A stretch of 64,000 bases of DNA from Microvirga lotononidis (GCF_034627025.1 NZ_CP141048.1:2492001-2556000), one strand, 5' to 3'. Positions 42,474 through 53,403 are shown, counted from the first letter of the stretch. Translations and numbers: made by a program. Notes: generated by a model not told the origin, from the letters alone.

Positions 42474-45400
42474 ATGAACATGGAACTCTCACGACGCGGC
42501 TTCCTCAAGGCTGCAGGCGTGGGTGTTGCCGGGACCACGATGGGAGCCTTCGGGTTCGCTGATCTTGAGGCGGCGCAGGCCGCGGCCATCAGGCCCTTCA
42601 AGCTGACGAACACGATGGAGACGCGCAATACTTGTCCGTATTGCTCGGTGGCCTGCGGCATCATCATGTATTCGAAGGGGGACCTTCGAAAAGGCGAGGC
42701 GGCCGAGATCGTGCATATCGAAGGTGACGCCGATCACCCGACGAACCGTGGCACTCTCTGCCCGAAAGGCGCGGCGCTCAAGGACTTCGTGAAGGCTGAG
42801 ACCCGGCTGAAATACCCGATGGTTCGCAAGCCGGGATCCGACAAGTTCGAGCAGGTATCATGGGATCAGGCTCTCGATCGTATTGCCCGGCTGCTGAAGG
42901 ATGATCGCGACGCGAACTTCATCGCCACGAACGCGGCCGGCGTTCCGGTCAACCGCTGGACGACGGTCGGCTTCCTCGCCGCGTCGGCAACCACGAACGA
43001 AACAGCATGGCTGACCTACAAGGTCGTCCGCAGTACGGGAATCGTCGCATTCGATAATCAGGCGCGCGTTTGACACGGCCCCACGGTGTCCAGTCTGGGC
43101 CCAACTTTCGGTCGTGGCGCGATGACCAATTCTTGGACGGATATCCGGAATACGGATCTCGTCGTCATCATGGGCGGCAATGCCGCTGAAGCGCATCCGT
43201 GCGGATTCAAATGGGTTACGGAGGCGAAGGCCAATCGCGGCGCCAAGCTGATCGTCGTCGATCCGCGCTATACGCGCTCGGCCTCGGTGTCCGACTTCTA
43301 CGCGCCCATTCGGCAGGGAACCGACATCGCGTTCCTGCTCGGCGTGATCAATTACTGCATCCAGAACGACAAGGTGCAGTGGGAATACGTGAAGGCCTTC
43401 ACCAACGCGGCCTATGTGGTGAAGGAGGGATTCGCCTATAGCGACGGCCTGTTCACGGGTTACGACGAGAACAAGCGCGATTACGACCGCTCGACCTGGG
43501 AATACGAGATCGGGCCGGATGGCTTTGCCGTAGTCGACGACACGCTGCAGAATCCGCGTTGCGTCTGGAATCTGCTGAAGACGCATGTGGCGACCTATAC
43601 GCCCGAAATGGTCGAACGCATCTGCGGCACACCCAAGGACAAGTTCCTGAAGGTAGCGCAGATGATCTCGGAGTGCTCGTCTCCGACGAAGACCATGACG
43701 TCGATGTACGCGCTCGGCTGGACACAGCATTCCAAGGGATCGCAGAACATTCGATCCATGGCGATGCTGCAGCTCATCCTTGGCAATATCGGCGTGCGTG
43801 GCGGCGGCATGAATGCCTTGCGCGGGCATTCGAACATTCAGGGCCTGACTGATATCGGCCTGATGTCGAATCTGATCCCGGGCTACCTGAACATTCCGGT
43901 GGAGCGGGAGACCGACTTCGCGACCTACATGTCAAGCCGGGCGTTCAAGCCGCTGCGGCCGAACCAGACCAGCTACTGGCAGAACTACAAGAAGTTTTTC
44001 GTCAGTTTCCAGAAGGTCATGTGGGGTGAGGCGGCGACGGCGCAGAACGACTTCGCCTATCAGTACCTGCCCAAGCTCGACGTGCCGGCCTATGACGTGC
44101 TGCGCACCTTCGAGATGATGCACCAGGGAAAGGTGAACGGGTATTTCTGCCAGGGCTTCAACCCGCTTCTGGCCTTCCCGAACCGCCAGAAGATCACGGA
44201 GTCACTGTCGCGCCTGAAATGGCTCGTGACCATAGATCCCCTGGAGACCGAGACGTCGCGATTCTGGGAGAATCACGGCGAGTTCAACAACGTGAATCCG
44301 GCGTCGATCCAGACGGAGGTGATCCAGCTGCCTTCGACCTGCTTCGCCGAGGACGAGGGCGCGCTCGTCAATTCCGGGCGTTGGCTGCAATGGCACTGGG
44401 CGGGTGGCAGCCCTCCAGGCGAGGCGAAGCACGATACGTGGATCCTGGCGCAGATCTATCGCCGGCTGCGTGCGCTCTACGAGAAGGAGGGCGGAGCCTT
44501 TCCGGATCCGATCCTCAAACTCACCTGGAACTACCGGGACCCGGAGGAGCCTACCCCAGAAGAGCTTGCCAAGGAACTCAACGGCTACGCGGTCGAGACA
44601 CTCACCGATCCGGCAGACCCGACCAAGGTCGTGCTGGAGAAGGGAAAGCAACTCGTCAACTTTTCGGTCATGCGCGATGACGGCACCACCGCTTGCGCCT
44701 GCTGGATCTATTCCGGCTGCTTCAACGAAGCCGGAAACAACATGGCGCGCCGGGACAACACCGACCCGGATGACACGGGAGCCTATCCTAATTGGTCATT
44801 CTCCTGGCCGCTCAACCGGCGCATCCTCTACAACCGTGCCTCTGCGGACCTGCAGGGCAACCCGTGGGATCCATCCCGCAAGCTGATCGCCTGGGACGGA
44901 ACCAAATGGTCCGGCTACGACGTTCCGGACATCGCGCCCAATGCCAAGCCGGACATGGTCGGCCCTTTCATCATGAACCAGGAGGGTGTGTCGCGTCTCT
45001 TCGCCCGCGGACTCATGCGGGAAGGCCCGTTCCCGGTGCATTACGAGCCGTTCGAGGCTCCGATCGCCAACGTGATCGCGCCGAAGATTCGGGGCAACCC
45101 GGTCGCGCGGATCTTCCAGAGCGACGTGGCGCAGTTCGCCACATCGGAGGAATTCCCCTATGCGGCGACGTCCTATCGCCTGACGGAGCACTTCCACTAC
45201 TGGACGAAGCACAATCATGTGAACGCGACGCTTCAGCCGGAATTCTTCGTGGAGATCTCCGAGCAGCTCGCAGCGGAAAAGGGTATCGCGCCCGGATCAT
45301 GGGTGCGGGTCTGGTCCAAGCGCGGCGAGGTGAAGGCGAAGGCCGTCGTGACGAAGCGGATCAAGCCGCTCGTTTGCGACGGCAAGTCCGTCCATGTGGT

Positions 45401-45557
45401 CGGCATCCCGCTCCATTGGGGGTTCACGGGCCAAGCGCGGAAGGGCTGGGGACCGAATTCCCTCACGCCATTCGTGGGTGACGCCAATATCGAGACGCCT
45501 GAATACAAGGCGTTCCTGGTCAATATCGAGCCTACGACGGCCCCGGCATCGGTCTGA
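42474..45557 (+). CDS. fdoG: Formate dehydrogenase major subunit, selenocysteine-containing
   Basis: 1027 residues if the in-frame TGA at 43071-43073 is read as selenocysteine (residue 200), close to E. coli FdnG/FdoG (1015-1016, Sec196). The ATG at 42474 follows GGGAGG. Twin-arginine signal [15 protein letters not shown] at residues 6-20, a 4Fe-4S ligand set beginning CPYCSVACG (54-62), and the molybdopterin-bis-MGD domains. Sequence around the stop is [15 protein letters not shown], as in known FDH-N/O enzymes. A SECIS-like hairpin follows at 43085. Periplasmic oxidation of formate to CO2, electrons passing to FdoH, FdoI and quinone. Confidence 0.95.
43071..43102 (+). promoter_or_regulatory. 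UGA selenocysteine codon and bacterial SECIS element
   Basis: TGA (43071-43073) is followed by a hairpin at 43085-43102: GG, a bulged T, GTCC, the apical loop AGTCT, GGGC, CC. The bulged U and the GUCU in the loop are the features SelB recognises in E. coli fdhF and fdnG, and the loop begins 18 bases after the UGA, nearly the same spacing. Confidence 0.88.
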
Positions 45558-45568
45558 GGAGAAGCGGA

Positions 45569-46519
45569 ATGGAACCAAGTCCTCGCACCGCCACCAGCAA
45601 CCCGCCGGTCGCCGCGACCAACACAAACCTGACGGAGCGGGATCTCGTGCGCCGCTCCGCCTCGACGGTCCCACCGCCTGCGCGGCAGCTGGAGCCAGTC
45701 GCCAAGCTCATCGACGTATCCAAGTGCATCGGCTGCAAGGCCTGCCAGTCGGCCTGCATCGAGTGGAACGATACCAATCCGGCCATCGAGACCAACACGG
45801 GCGTCTACGACAACCCGCATGACCTGGCGCCCGACATGTTCACCCTGATGCGGTTCACCGAATGGGACAATCCGCAGACGGGCAATCTCGAATGGCTGAT
45901 CCGCAAGGATGGCTGCATGCATTGCGAGGATCCGGGCTGTTTAAAAGCCTGCCCGGCGCCTGGAGCCATTGTGCAGTACTCCAACGGCATCGTGGATTTC
46001 GTGCACGAGAACTGCATCGGCTGCGGCTATTGCATCAAGGGATGCCCGTTCAACATCCCGCGCATCTCGAAGGTCGATCACACGGCGTATAAGTGCACTC
46101 TCTGCTCCGACCGTGTCGCCGTCGGGCAGGGTCCTGCCTGCGCAAAGGCCTGTCCGACTCATGCGATCACCTTCGGCACGAAGGACGACATGAAGAAGCT
46201 GGCTGACAGCCGCATCGAGGATCTCAAGTCCCGAGGCTACGACAATGCCGGCCTCTACGATCCGCCAGGCGTCGGCGGGACGCATGTGATGTACGTTCTG
46301 CATCACAACGACCAGCCGGAGATCTATGCGGGCCTGCCGAGAGATCCGAGGGTCAGCCCCGTCGTGACTGCCTGGAAGGGAATGGCCAAGTATCTCGGCT
46401 TCGCCGCCATGGGGCTCGCAGCGGCGGCCGGCGTTCTCCATTCGGCGCTGGTCAGCCCGAACCGAGTCACGCGCGAGGATGAAGAGAAGGCCGAGGATCT
46501 CGTGAAGGAGAAGACCTGA
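45569..46519 (+). CDS. fdoH: Formate dehydrogenase iron-sulfur (beta) subunit
   Basis: 316 residues. Four [4Fe-4S] binding motifs are visible: [45 protein letters not shown] and CTLCSD ... [15 protein letters not shown]-terminal membrane anchor ([21 protein letters not shown]) fits the FdnH/FdoH family, which sits on the periplasmic face and passes electrons to the cytochrome b subunit. It starts 11 bases after fdoG with GAGGAGAAG upstream; its stop overlaps the fdoI start. Confidence 0.95.
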   Translation: MEPSPRTATSNPPVAATNTNLTERDLVRRSASTVPPPARQLEPVAKLIDVSKCIGCKACQSACIEWNDTNPAIETNTGVYDNPHDLAPDMFTLMRFTEWDNPQTGNLEWLIRKDGCMHCEDPGCLKACPAPGAIVQYSNGIVDFVHENCIGCGYCIKGCPFNIPRISKVDHTAYKCTLCSDRVAVGQGPACAKACPTHAITFGTKDDMKKLADSRIEDLKSRGYDNAGLYDPPGVGGTHVMYVLHHNDQPEIYAGLPRDPRVSPVVTAWKGMAKYLGFAAMGLAAAAGVLHSALVSPNRVTREDEEKAEDLVKEKT

Positions 46520-47214
46520 TGGCGCAGACGAGCATCGAGAAGGAGGATGCGATCCATCCCGGCAACCCGGTCGTCGTCGACCGGTACAACCTGGGCGCAC
46601 GGGCCAATCACTGGATCACGGCAATATCGCTCATTCTTCTGGCTTTGTCGGGCCTTGCCTTCTTCCATCCTTCCCTGTTCTTCCTGACGGGCCTGTTCGG
46701 GGGCGGGCAAAGCGCCCGTGCCCTCCACCCCTGGATCGGCGTCGTTCTGTTCTTCAGCTTCGCGGGGCTCTTCGTTCGCTTCTGGCGCGCCAATCTACCG
46801 GAGAAGGCGGACCGGCAATGGCTCGCCCATGCCGGCGACATGATCAAGGGCGACGAGGAGAAGGTGCCGCCGGTCGGGCGGTACAATCCGATTCAGAAGT
46901 TCAATTTCTGGGTCATGTCTCTCCTGATCATCGCATTGATCCTGACAGGGATCGCGATCTGGGACCAATATTTCTTCGATTGGACCACCATTCCCCAGAA
47001 GCGTGTCGCTGTGCTCATTCATTCGCTAGCGGCCGTCGCGCTGATCTGCATCTGGATCGCCCACGTCTATGCGGCGATCTGGGCGCGCGGCACGCTCCGG
47101 GCCATGACGCGCGGTTCGGTGACGGGAGGCTGGGCCTGGAAGCACCACCGGCTCTGGTTGAAGGAACTGGCGGAGCGTCATAGAGTGAAGAAGCCGGCTA
47201 CGCCTGCCGAGTAA
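46519..47214 (+). CDS. fdoI: Formate dehydrogenase cytochrome b556 (gamma) subunit
   Basis: 231 residues with four membrane segments: NHWITAISLILLALSGLAFF, WIGVVLFFSFAGLFVRF, FWVMSLLIIALILTGIAIW and LAAVALICIWIAHVYAAIW. The histidines near helices 1, 2 and 4 (ANHW, LHPW, HSLAA, AHVYAA) are the expected heme b ligands. It completes the FdoGHI complex and passes electrons to the quinone pool. Start overlaps the fdoH stop (TGATG). Confidence 0.94.
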   Translation: MAQTSIEKEDAIHPGNPVVVDRYNLGARANHWITAISLILLALSGLAFFHPSLFFLTGLFGGGQSARALHPWIGVVLFFSFAGLFVRFWRANLPEKADRQWLAHAGDMIKGDEEKVPPVGRYNPIQKFNFWVMSLLIIALILTGIAIWDQYFFDWTTIPQKRVAVLIHSLAAVALICIWIAHVYAAIWARGTLRAMTRGSVTGGWAWKHHRLWLKELAERHRVKKPATPAE

Positions 47215-47254
47215 GCACATGATGACACGTGACCCGTGCGGTTCGTGAGGTTGC

Positions 47255-48172
47255 ATGACACATCCAGGTTCCGTCGATCCCAATCCCGCCGCCATCGGGC
47301 GCATCCCAAGCCCTCCATTCGTCAGACTGCCCGATCCGAGACGATTGTTCGAAGCGCGGAGGGAGCGTCTCGAGTTTCTCGCTCAGACGAGCGAGCTTGC
47401 GCCTTACCTGCGCTTCATTGCAGGCATCGCGGCGGCCCAGAGCGCCATTCAGGATGGTCTGCCCGAGCCGGAGCTTCCGCCCCCTGATGCGCTCGCCCGC
47501 GCCCGCGAATTCGGCATGCCGCCGCTCGATCGCAATCAGGTCGATGTTGACGATGTGATCGGCGGAACCTTGAACCGTCTCTTCGACGCGGTCATGTCCC
47601 TGGACAAGCCGAGCGAGGCGCAGGCAGCTCTCTCCCGGGTGAAGGCGGCCTCGCCGGAGGAGATGCGCATCATGGTACGCGATGTCCTCGCGGATGCCAT
47701 CCCGGCCGATGCCATCGCCGAGCATGTTTATGTGGCGGCGGGGCTTCAGGTTCATTTTGCCCGTCTGGCGGCGAGGCTCGACAAGGATAAGCTTGCCCGG
47801 ATCAGCGACGGCGCATGCCCCTGCTGCGGCGGCGCGCCGACCTCTTCCCTCGTCGTCGGATGGATGGAAGCCGAGGGGACACGTTATTGCTCCTGCTCCC
47901 TGTGCGGAACGCTCTGGAACGTCGTTCGCGTGAAATGCGTGTTGTGCAGCTCAGGAAAAGGGATCGGCTACCAGGAGATCGAAGGCGGCGCCGGCACGAT
48001 CAAGGCGGAGTGTTGCGACAATTGTCGAGGCTATGTCAAAATCCTGTATCAGCAGAAGGATATGGCTCTTGATCCGGTGGCTGACGACATCGCCAGCCTC
48101 GGGCTCGATCTTCTTCTGAAGGATGGGGAATACCGCCGAGGAAGCTTCAATCCTTTCCTACTCGGAATTTAA
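47255..48172 (+). CDS. fdhE: Formate dehydrogenase accessory protein FdhE
   Basis: 305 residues; a cytoplasmic protein needed to mature FDH-N/O-type enzymes. The C-terminal half has two rubredoxin-like Cys pairs, CPCCGGAP and CSCSLCGTLW, then CVLCSSGKGIGYQEIEGG and CCDNCRGYVKILYQ. N-terminal PFVRLPDPRRLFEARRERLEFLA is typical. It is 40 bases after fdoI and its stop abuts selA, so the FDH structural genes, their maturation factor and the selenocysteine machinery form one transcription unit. Confidence 0.94.
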   Translation: MTHPGSVDPNPAAIGRIPSPPFVRLPDPRRLFEARRERLEFLAQTSELAPYLRFIAGIAAAQSAIQDGLPEPELPPPDALARAREFGMPPLDRNQVDVDDVIGGTLNRLFDAVMSLDKPSEAQAALSRVKAASPEEMRIMVRDVLADAIPADAIAEHVYVAAGLQVHFARLAARLDKDKLARISDGACPCCGGAPTSSLVVGWMEAEGTRYCSCSLCGTLWNVVRVKCVLCSSGKGIGYQEIEGGAGTIKAECCDNCRGYVKILYQQKDMALDPVADDIASLGLDLLLKDGEYRRGSFNPFLLGI

Positions 48173-48174
48173 GG

Positions 48175-49575
48175 ATGGTCGAGGCTGCTCCGTCCCTGCG
48201 CCAGCTTCCCTCTGTCGATCGCGTACTGCGTCAGCCAGATGTCGCGACACTCATCGAGAAACACGGGCGCGTGGAAACAACGCAGGCCGTTCGCGAGACG
48301 CTTGCGGCTCTGCGCGAGGAAATGCGGCCTGGAGCCGTGGTCGACGACACGATCATCACCTCCGCAGTCCTGGCGCGTCTCGATGCACGGGCGAAACCGC
48401 GGCTAAGACCGCTCTTCAATCTGACCGGGACAGTGCTCCACACCAATCTCGGTCGCGCGATCCTCGCGGAAGAGGCCGTCAAGGCCGCGACATCCGCCAT
48501 GCGCGAGGCCGTGTCTCTCGAGTTCGATCTCGCAAGTGGCAGGAGAGGGGAGCGGGACGACCATGTCCGCGCGCTCGTCTGCGAGTTGACGGGCGCAGAG
48601 GATGCCACCCTCGTCAACAACAATGCAGCTGCCGTGCTCCTTGCCCTGAACACCTTCGCGCATGGCAGGGAAGCCATCGTGTCTCGTGGCGAGCTCATCG
48701 AGATCGGGGGCGCCTTCCGTATGCCCGAAATCATGGCGCGGGCGGGCGCGCGCCTGTGCGAGGTCGGTACGACGAACCGCACTCATCCGCGTGATTACGC
48801 TGATGCGATGAACCCTGAGACCGGCCTGATCCTGAAGGTCCATACGTCGAATTACCGCATCGAAGGATTTACGGCGGAGGTCGGCGCCCGCGATCTCGCG
48901 AAACTCGCGCGGCAACATCATGTGCCCTTCGTCAACGATCTCGGCTCCGGAACGCTCGTCGATCTTTCCCGGTTCGGGCTCAGAAAAGAGCCGACCGTCC
49001 GCGAGTCGGTAGAGGAGGGTGCGGATCTCGTCACGTTCTCCGGCGACAAGCTTCTCGGCGGACCGCAGGCGGGTTTCATTATCGGCCGGAAGGATCTCAT
49101 CGCAGCCATCAACCGCAATCCCATGAAGCGTGCATTGCGGGTGGACAAGATGCGGCTCGCGGCCTGCGAGGCGACCTTAAGGCTCTACCGCGATCCTGAC
49201 CGGCTCGCACAGAGGCTTCCCACCATGCGTTTCCTCGCGCGGAGCATGGAAGACATACGGCAGCAGGCTCTTCGCCTCGCACCCGCTCTGGCCGAGATCA
49301 TGGGAGGCAGCGCCGTCGTCGAAGCCGCGCCATGCGCGAGCCAGATCGGCTCGGGGGCGTTGCCGCTCGACACGATCCCGAGCTTCGGACTTGTCATACG
49401 GCCGAAAGGCAGCGGGCAGGCGGTCGAGGCTTTGAGCGCGGCTTTCAGGCGCCTGCCATGGCCGGTGATCGGCCGTGTGGCCGAGGGCGCACTCGTCTTC
49501 GATCTCAGGTGCCTGGAAGACGAGAGCTTGTTTCAGCGGAACCTTGCCTCCCTGCGAGACGAGATCGCCTCATGA
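48175..49575 (+). CDS. selA: L-seryl-tRNA(Sec) selenium transferase
   Basis: 466 residues, matching bacterial SelA (about 460). PLP enzyme that converts seryl-tRNA(Sec) to selenocysteinyl-tRNA(Sec) with selenophosphate. Motifs: NLTGTVLHTNLGRAILAEEA, LVNNNAAAVLLALNTFA, RGELIEIGGAFRMPEIM, the PLP-binding Lys in VTFSGDKLLGGPQAGFIIG, and GSGALPLDTIPSFGL. AAGG lies immediately before the ATG, only 2 bases after the fdhE stop, and its own stop overlaps selB (ATGA). Confidence 0.97.
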   Translation: MVEAAPSLRQLPSVDRVLRQPDVATLIEKHGRVETTQAVRETLAALREEMRPGAVVDDTIITSAVLARLDARAKPRLRPLFNLTGTVLHTNLGRAILAEEAVKAATSAMREAVSLEFDLASGRRGERDDHVRALVCELTGAEDATLVNNNAAAVLLALNTFAHGREAIVSRGELIEIGGAFRMPEIMARAGARLCEVGTTNRTHPRDYADAMNPETGLILKVHTSNYRIEGFTAEVGARDLAKLARQHHVPFVNDLGSGTLVDLSRFGLRKEPTVRESVEEGADLVTFSGDKLLGGPQAGFIIGRKDLIAAINRNPMKRALRVDKMRLAACEATLRLYRDPDRLAQRLPTMRFLARSMEDIRQQALRLAPALAEIMGGSAVVEAAPCASQIGSGALPLDTIPSFGLVIRPKGSGQAVEALSAAFRRLPWPVIGRVAEGALVFDLRCLEDESLFQRNLASLRDEIAS

Positions 49576-51632
49576 TCGTCGGCACGGCAGGACACATCGA
49601 TCACGGCAAGACCGCCCTCGTCAAAGCGCTGACGGGGATCGACGCGGACCGCCTCAAAGAGGAAAAGGCACGCGGAATCACCATCGATCTCGGCTTCGCC
49701 TACTGGCACCAGGGCAATGGCGCTGTGATCGGCTTCGTCGACGTACCCGGCCATGAGCGCTTCGTCCATACCATGGTAGCGGGCGCCAGCGGCGTCGATT
49801 TCGTCATGCTGGTTGTGGCCGCCGACGATGCGGTGAAGCCGCAGACGCTTGAGCACCTGGCGATCATCGACATTCTGGGAATCGACCAAGGCGTGGTCGT
49901 CCTCAGCAAAGCCGACCTTGCGAGCGAGGAGCGGCGTGGGGAGGCAATCACGCAGATCCGCAATGCCCTGGCAGGCACGGTCCTGGCGGGATGGCCGATC
50001 CTTCCCGTATCCACTGTCACCGGTGAAGGGATCGAGTCTCTAAAAGTGCATCTTCAGGCGGCGGCTTCGGTGCGGAGAAAACGGGCCGAGATCGGGCTCT
50101 TTCGCCTGTCGGTCGACCGCAGCTTCGCCCTGTCCGGCGCCGGGACAGTGGTTACGGGGACCGTGCTCTCCGGTTCGATTTCAGTGGGGGACCCGGTTGT
50201 CGTCAGCCCGTCCGGACGTGTGGCCCGCGTTCGTTCGATCCACGCCCAGAATCGTCCCGCAGAGCGCGGCGTCGCGGGGCAGCGCTGCGCCCTCAATCTG
50301 GCAGGAGAGGGGATATCGAAGGATAGCATCGCCCGAGGCGACATGGTGCTCGCGCCCGAACTTCATGCGCCGACCGACCGGATCGATGCGAGTCTGCGCA
50401 TTCTCCCGGGCGAGAAGAAGCCTATCGGACAGTGGTTCCCCGTTCGCCTGCATCATGCGGCCATCGAGGTCGGGGCGCGGATCGTCCTTCTGCAGGATGA
50501 TCCCATGCAACCGGGCGAGAGAAGTGTGGCGCAACTTGTCCTCGACAGACCGATTGCCGCGGCCACCCACGACCGCTTCGTTCTGCGTGACACCTCTGCC
50601 CAGCGAACCATCGGAGGCGGGTTCTTCGTCGACCTGCGCGCCCCCGCACGACACAGGCGTAGCGAGGAGCGGCGTCAGCAAATCTCCGCTCTGGCACAGG
50701 CTGATCCGGCTGTCGCCATGAAGGAACTGACGTCAGTGCCGCCCTGGTTCTTCGATCTGGTGGCTTTCGCCCGGGATCGGGCCATGTCCCTCGGCGCCGC
50801 AACAAGCATCGCCGACAGGCTTGGATATGTGCGCCTTGCCGCAGGCCCCGCCGTTCTGGCACTCGCGCGAGAGCGTTGGGTTTCCTTCGAGGCCGGGTTG
50901 GTCGGCGTTCTCGACAAGTTCCACCAGGAGAACCCGGATCTTCAGGGCCTGGGTTTAGAGCGCCTACGCCTTCAATGCGAGCCACGCCTACCGGTACAGG
51001 CCTTCCGCGCGGCATTGCAGTCTCTCGTCGCAAATGGCCGGATCAGGCTCGACGGTTCATGGGTGCGTCTGCCGTCTCACGAGGTGCGTCTCGACGCCGG
51101 GGAGGAGGAGACATGGCAGGCGATCCGGCCGCTCCTTGCGGGCGAGGAGCGCTTCAGGCCGCCCCGGGTACGCGACATCGCTGGCCTGATGGCCTTGCCG
51201 GAGGACGAGATCCGCCGCCTCTGCAAGCTTCTGAGCCGACTTGGACAACTTGACGAGGTTGCTCATGATCATTTCTTCCTGCGCAGCACGGTCGCCGAGA
51301 TGGTCGGGATCCTCCAGGATCTTGGCCTTCGGGCACAGGATGGGCAATTCACAGCGGCACAGTTCCGGGATTGTGTCCAGAACGGGCGCAAGGTCGCCAT
51401 CCAGATCCTGGAATTCTTCGATCGTCACGGCGTAACCTTGCGTCGCGGCGATCTTCGTCGCATCAATCCCCATCGGCTGGATCTCTTCCGTGCGATTCCG
51501 CCTATTGCCGATGTTCAAGGAGGAGAAGCGTCCCCGGTGGGGCGTCCGGACTTCAAATCCGGGTGGGGCCGCGAGCCGGTCCTAAGTGGGTTCGACTCCC
51601 ACTCTCTTCCGCCATCGTCCCCATCCGCGTGA
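49572..51632 (+). CDS. selB: Selenocysteine-specific elongation factor SelB
   Basis: 686 residues from the ATG at 49572, overlapping the selA stop; a longer upstream frame runs through selA and is not real. GTPase G1 is [10 protein letters not shown] (7-16), followed by [28 protein letters not shown] and SKADL. Domains II-III follow, then winged helices that bind SECIS, ending near residue 640 with [24 protein letters not shown]. coli SelB is 614 residues. There is no stop before the tRNA-Sec gene: the last 37 codons (residues 650-686) lie entirely in and just past selC. Confidence 0.93.
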   Translation: MIVGTAGHIDHGKTALVKALTGIDADRLKEEKARGITIDLGFAYWHQGNGAVIGFVDVPGHERFVHTMVAGASGVDFVMLVVAADDAVKPQTLEHLAIIDILGIDQGVVVLSKADLASEERRGEAITQIRNALAGTVLAGWPILPVSTVTGEGIESLKVHLQAAASVRRKRAEIGLFRLSVDRSFALSGAGTVVTGTVLSGSISVGDPVVVSPSGRVARVRSIHAQNRPAERGVAGQRCALNLAGEGISKDSIARGDMVLAPELHAPTDRIDASLRILPGEKKPIGQWFPVRLHHAAIEVGARIVLLQDDPMQPGERSVAQLVLDRPIAAATHDRFVLRDTSAQRTIGGGFFVDLRAPARHRRSEERRQQISALAQADPAVAMKELTSVPPWFFDLVAFARDRAMSLGAATSIADRLGYVRLAAGPAVLALARERWVSFEAGLVGVLDKFHQENPDLQGLGLERLRLQCEPRLPVQAFRAALQSLVANGRIRLDGSWVRLPSHEVRLDAGEEETWQAIRPLLAGEERFRPPRVRDIAGLMALPEDEIRRLCKLLSRLGQLDEVAHDHFFLRSTVAEMVGILQDLGLRAQDGQFTAAQFRDCVQNGRKVAIQILEFFDRHGVTLRRGDLRRINPHRLDLFRAIPPIADVQGGEASPVGRPDFKSGWGREPVLSGFDSHSLPPSSPSA
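51519..51614 (+). tRNA. selC: tRNA-Sec (anticodon TCA)
   Basis: 96 bases including an encoded GCCA end. The 8-base acceptor arm GGAGGAGA pairs with TCTCTTCC (one G-T), the hallmark of bacterial tRNA-Sec. The anticodon arm contains ACTTCAAAT with TCA at 51553-51555. There is a long variable arm (GGGGCCGCGAGCCGGTCC region) and the T arm GTGGGTTCGACTCCCAC. The layout follows E. coli selC base for base in many places. It lies inside the 3' end of the selB reading frame. Confidence 0.96.
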
Positions 51633-51666
51633 AGCAGGGACGGAGTCGACCGCCGCCCCATGCCAC

Positions 51667-51990
51667 TCAGCGGGACGGGGTGCATCCTCCGGACGGCCCG
51701 GCCGTAGGAGTGGCGGCGTTTTTCATCGGGTCGAGGCCGCTAGCCGTCGCGGGATGATCCGATGGCGATTGCGGAGTGGGCCCCTTCGGAGTCGTGCCGA
51801 TATAGGAGCCGCCGAGTCCCCCCGTCCAGCCGGACGATCCTGCCGTCCCGGGCGACGTGCCGGAGGCCTGACTGTTCGGGTCGGGCGTCGTGGCGGCCGT
51901 GGACGCAGGCTCCTCCGGACAGGGATTCTGCGCAAAGCACGGTGTCGATAAACCGACAGCCGCAACGAAAAGGATCAGGGGGGCACGCAT
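51667..51990 (-). CDS. Small secreted Pro/Ser/Thr-rich protein
   Basis: 107 residues from the ATG at 51990 with AGGAG about 9 bases upstream; the frame continues further upstream but without a plausible start. A clear signal peptide (APLILFVAAVGLSTPCFAQ) is followed by a low-complexity mature part rich in Pro, Ser, Thr and Gly (SSGWTGGLGGSYIGTTPKGP). I recognise no family. It lies between selC and selD, convergent with selB; nothing links it to selenium use. Confidence 0.55.
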   Translation of the reverse strand: MRAPLILFVAAVGLSTPCFAQNPCPEEPASTAATTPDPNSQASGTSPGTAGSSGWTGGLGGSYIGTTPKGPTPQSPSDHPATASGLDPMKNAATPTAGPSGGCTPSR

Positions 51991-52121
51991 CGCATCCGGC
52001 TCCTGTTGGCTAAGCTGTGGGAGCAACGTGACGGAGCATGGCGGGTTCCGGCAGACCCTGAAGCATCGAACGCAAAATTGGGAACCGGTTTTGCGTGGAA
52101 AGATGCGACAGACCAAAAAGT

Positions 52122-52164
52122 TAGAGCATTGGACACGAGTCCGATTTCCACGGCCGATGCTCTA
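52122..52164. repeat. Intergenic inverted repeat TAGAGCAT / ATGCTCTA
   Basis: TAGAGCAT (52122-52129) and ATGCTCTA (52157-52164) flank a spacer with CCGATTTCCACGG. The right arm includes the selD stop codon. Similar blocks occur at 56209-56218 and, more distantly, 42211. Confidence 0.5.
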
Positions 52165-53208
52165 GGTCACTTTGACCTGCGGGGAGCCCGCCTCAGCGTG
52201 GCCGACGATCCGGGCAAATGGATAGCCAGCATCGACGATCTGCCCGAGAATGCGCTCCGCCCGCTCCGGCGCGCAGGCGATCAGGAGGCCGCCCGAGGTC
52301 TGGGGATCCGTGAGCAACTGCCTCTGCCATGGCTCAAGGCCGTCGGGAAGCAGGATGCCGTCGCCATAGCTGTCCCAATTGCGGGTCGAGGCGCCTGTCA
52401 CATACCCTTGCCGAGCGAGCGACTCGGCTTCCTGGAGCAGGGGCAGCTGGGCATGGTCGATGCTCAAAGTCAGGCCCGACCCTCGGGCCATTTCGAGCCC
52501 GTGGCCAAGAATGCCGAAGCCGGTGACATCCGTGATGGCATGAACGTCGGGATTCCGGGCAAGCTCGGCGCCGATCCGGTTCAGCAGGGTGACCGAGCTC
52601 ATCATTTCCGCGTAGGCGTCCGGGGCGAGCGCGTCCTTCTTGAAGGCTGCCGAATAGATTCCGACGCCCAGAGCCTTCGTCAGGATGAGCGCATCCCCGG
52701 CTTGCGCGCCGCTGTTGCGGCGAATCTCGCCGGGTTTCGCGGTTCCGATCACAGCGAGGCCGTAGACGGGCTCCGGGCAGTCGATGGAATGCCCGCCTGC
52801 CACGGGAATCCCGGCCTCGGCGCAGATCGCGGCGCCGCCCCTCAAGATCTCCCGGACGGTCGCAGGCGCGATTTTGCCCAGCGGCATGCCCAGGATAGCC
52901 AGAGCCATAATCGGACGGCCGCCCATGGCGTAGACGTCAGAAATGGAATTGGTTGCCGCGATACGCCCGAAATCGAACGGGTTGTCCACCATGGGCATGA
53001 AGAAGTCCGTGGTCGCAATGATGCAAGTCTCGTCGTCCAACTGCCAGACGGCCGCATCATCGGCCGTTTCGGTGCCGACGAGAAGTTGGCGGAACGGCCC
53101 GGCTTCGGGCTGTTCGGAGAGAAGCTGCTGGAGGACCGATGGTGCGAGTTTGCAGCCGCATCCGCCACCATGCGACAAATGACTGAGCCGAACGTTTGGC
53201 ATATCCAT
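52162..53208 (-). CDS. selD: Selenide, water dikinase (selenophosphate synthetase)
   Basis: 348 residues, normal for SelD. Makes selenophosphate from selenide and ATP. The catalytic Cys lies in [14 protein letters not shown] (Cys, not Sec, followed by the essential Lys). ATP-binding and metal motifs: [48 protein letters not shown] and [19 protein letters not shown], then [21 protein letters not shown]. The start at 53208 has GGAGGA 5 bases upstream. It is on the opposite strand to the rest of the island and convergent with selAB. Confidence 0.96.
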   Translation of the reverse strand: MDMPNVRLSHLSHGGGCGCKLAPSVLQQLLSEQPEAGPFRQLLVGTETADDAAVWQLDDETCIIATTDFFMPMVDNPFDFGRIAATNSISDVYAMGGRPIMALAILGMPLGKIAPATVREILRGGAAICAEAGIPVAGGHSIDCPEPVYGLAVIGTAKPGEIRRNSGAQAGDALILTKALGVGIYSAAFKKDALAPDAYAEMMSSVTLLNRIGAELARNPDVHAITDVTGFGILGHGLEMARGSGLTLSIDHAQLPLLQEAESLARQGYVTGASTRNWDSYGDGILLPDGLEPWQRQLLTDPQTSGGLLIACAPERAERILGQIVDAGYPFARIVGHAEAGSPQVKVT

Positions 53209-53403
53209 GAGCGTCCTCCTCCCACTTTCCAATCATGGTTTCAGGTCCGGGCCCATAAGGCAACCGCGCTGGCCTCCAAGGCATTGGCCTGAAGCCCAAG
53301 CTTATCCGGGCAGGACCAGGACCTTGCGTTTCGATACGCGGAATGCCCCTATGAGAAGGCTACCGATGATTTGCCATGAACGCGCTTGGGAGCAAGGGAG
53401 CCG

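Noticed and set aside
42474..43073. fdoG as a broken gene or frameshift ending at the TGA
   Set aside because: Both halves are one continuous FDH protein in the same frame. The UGA sits at the conserved Sec position and is followed by a SECIS hairpin, and selABCD is present next to it.
48123..48794. Frame overlapping selA in another phase
   Set aside because: Arg/Ser-rich shadow of selA with no start signal of its own.
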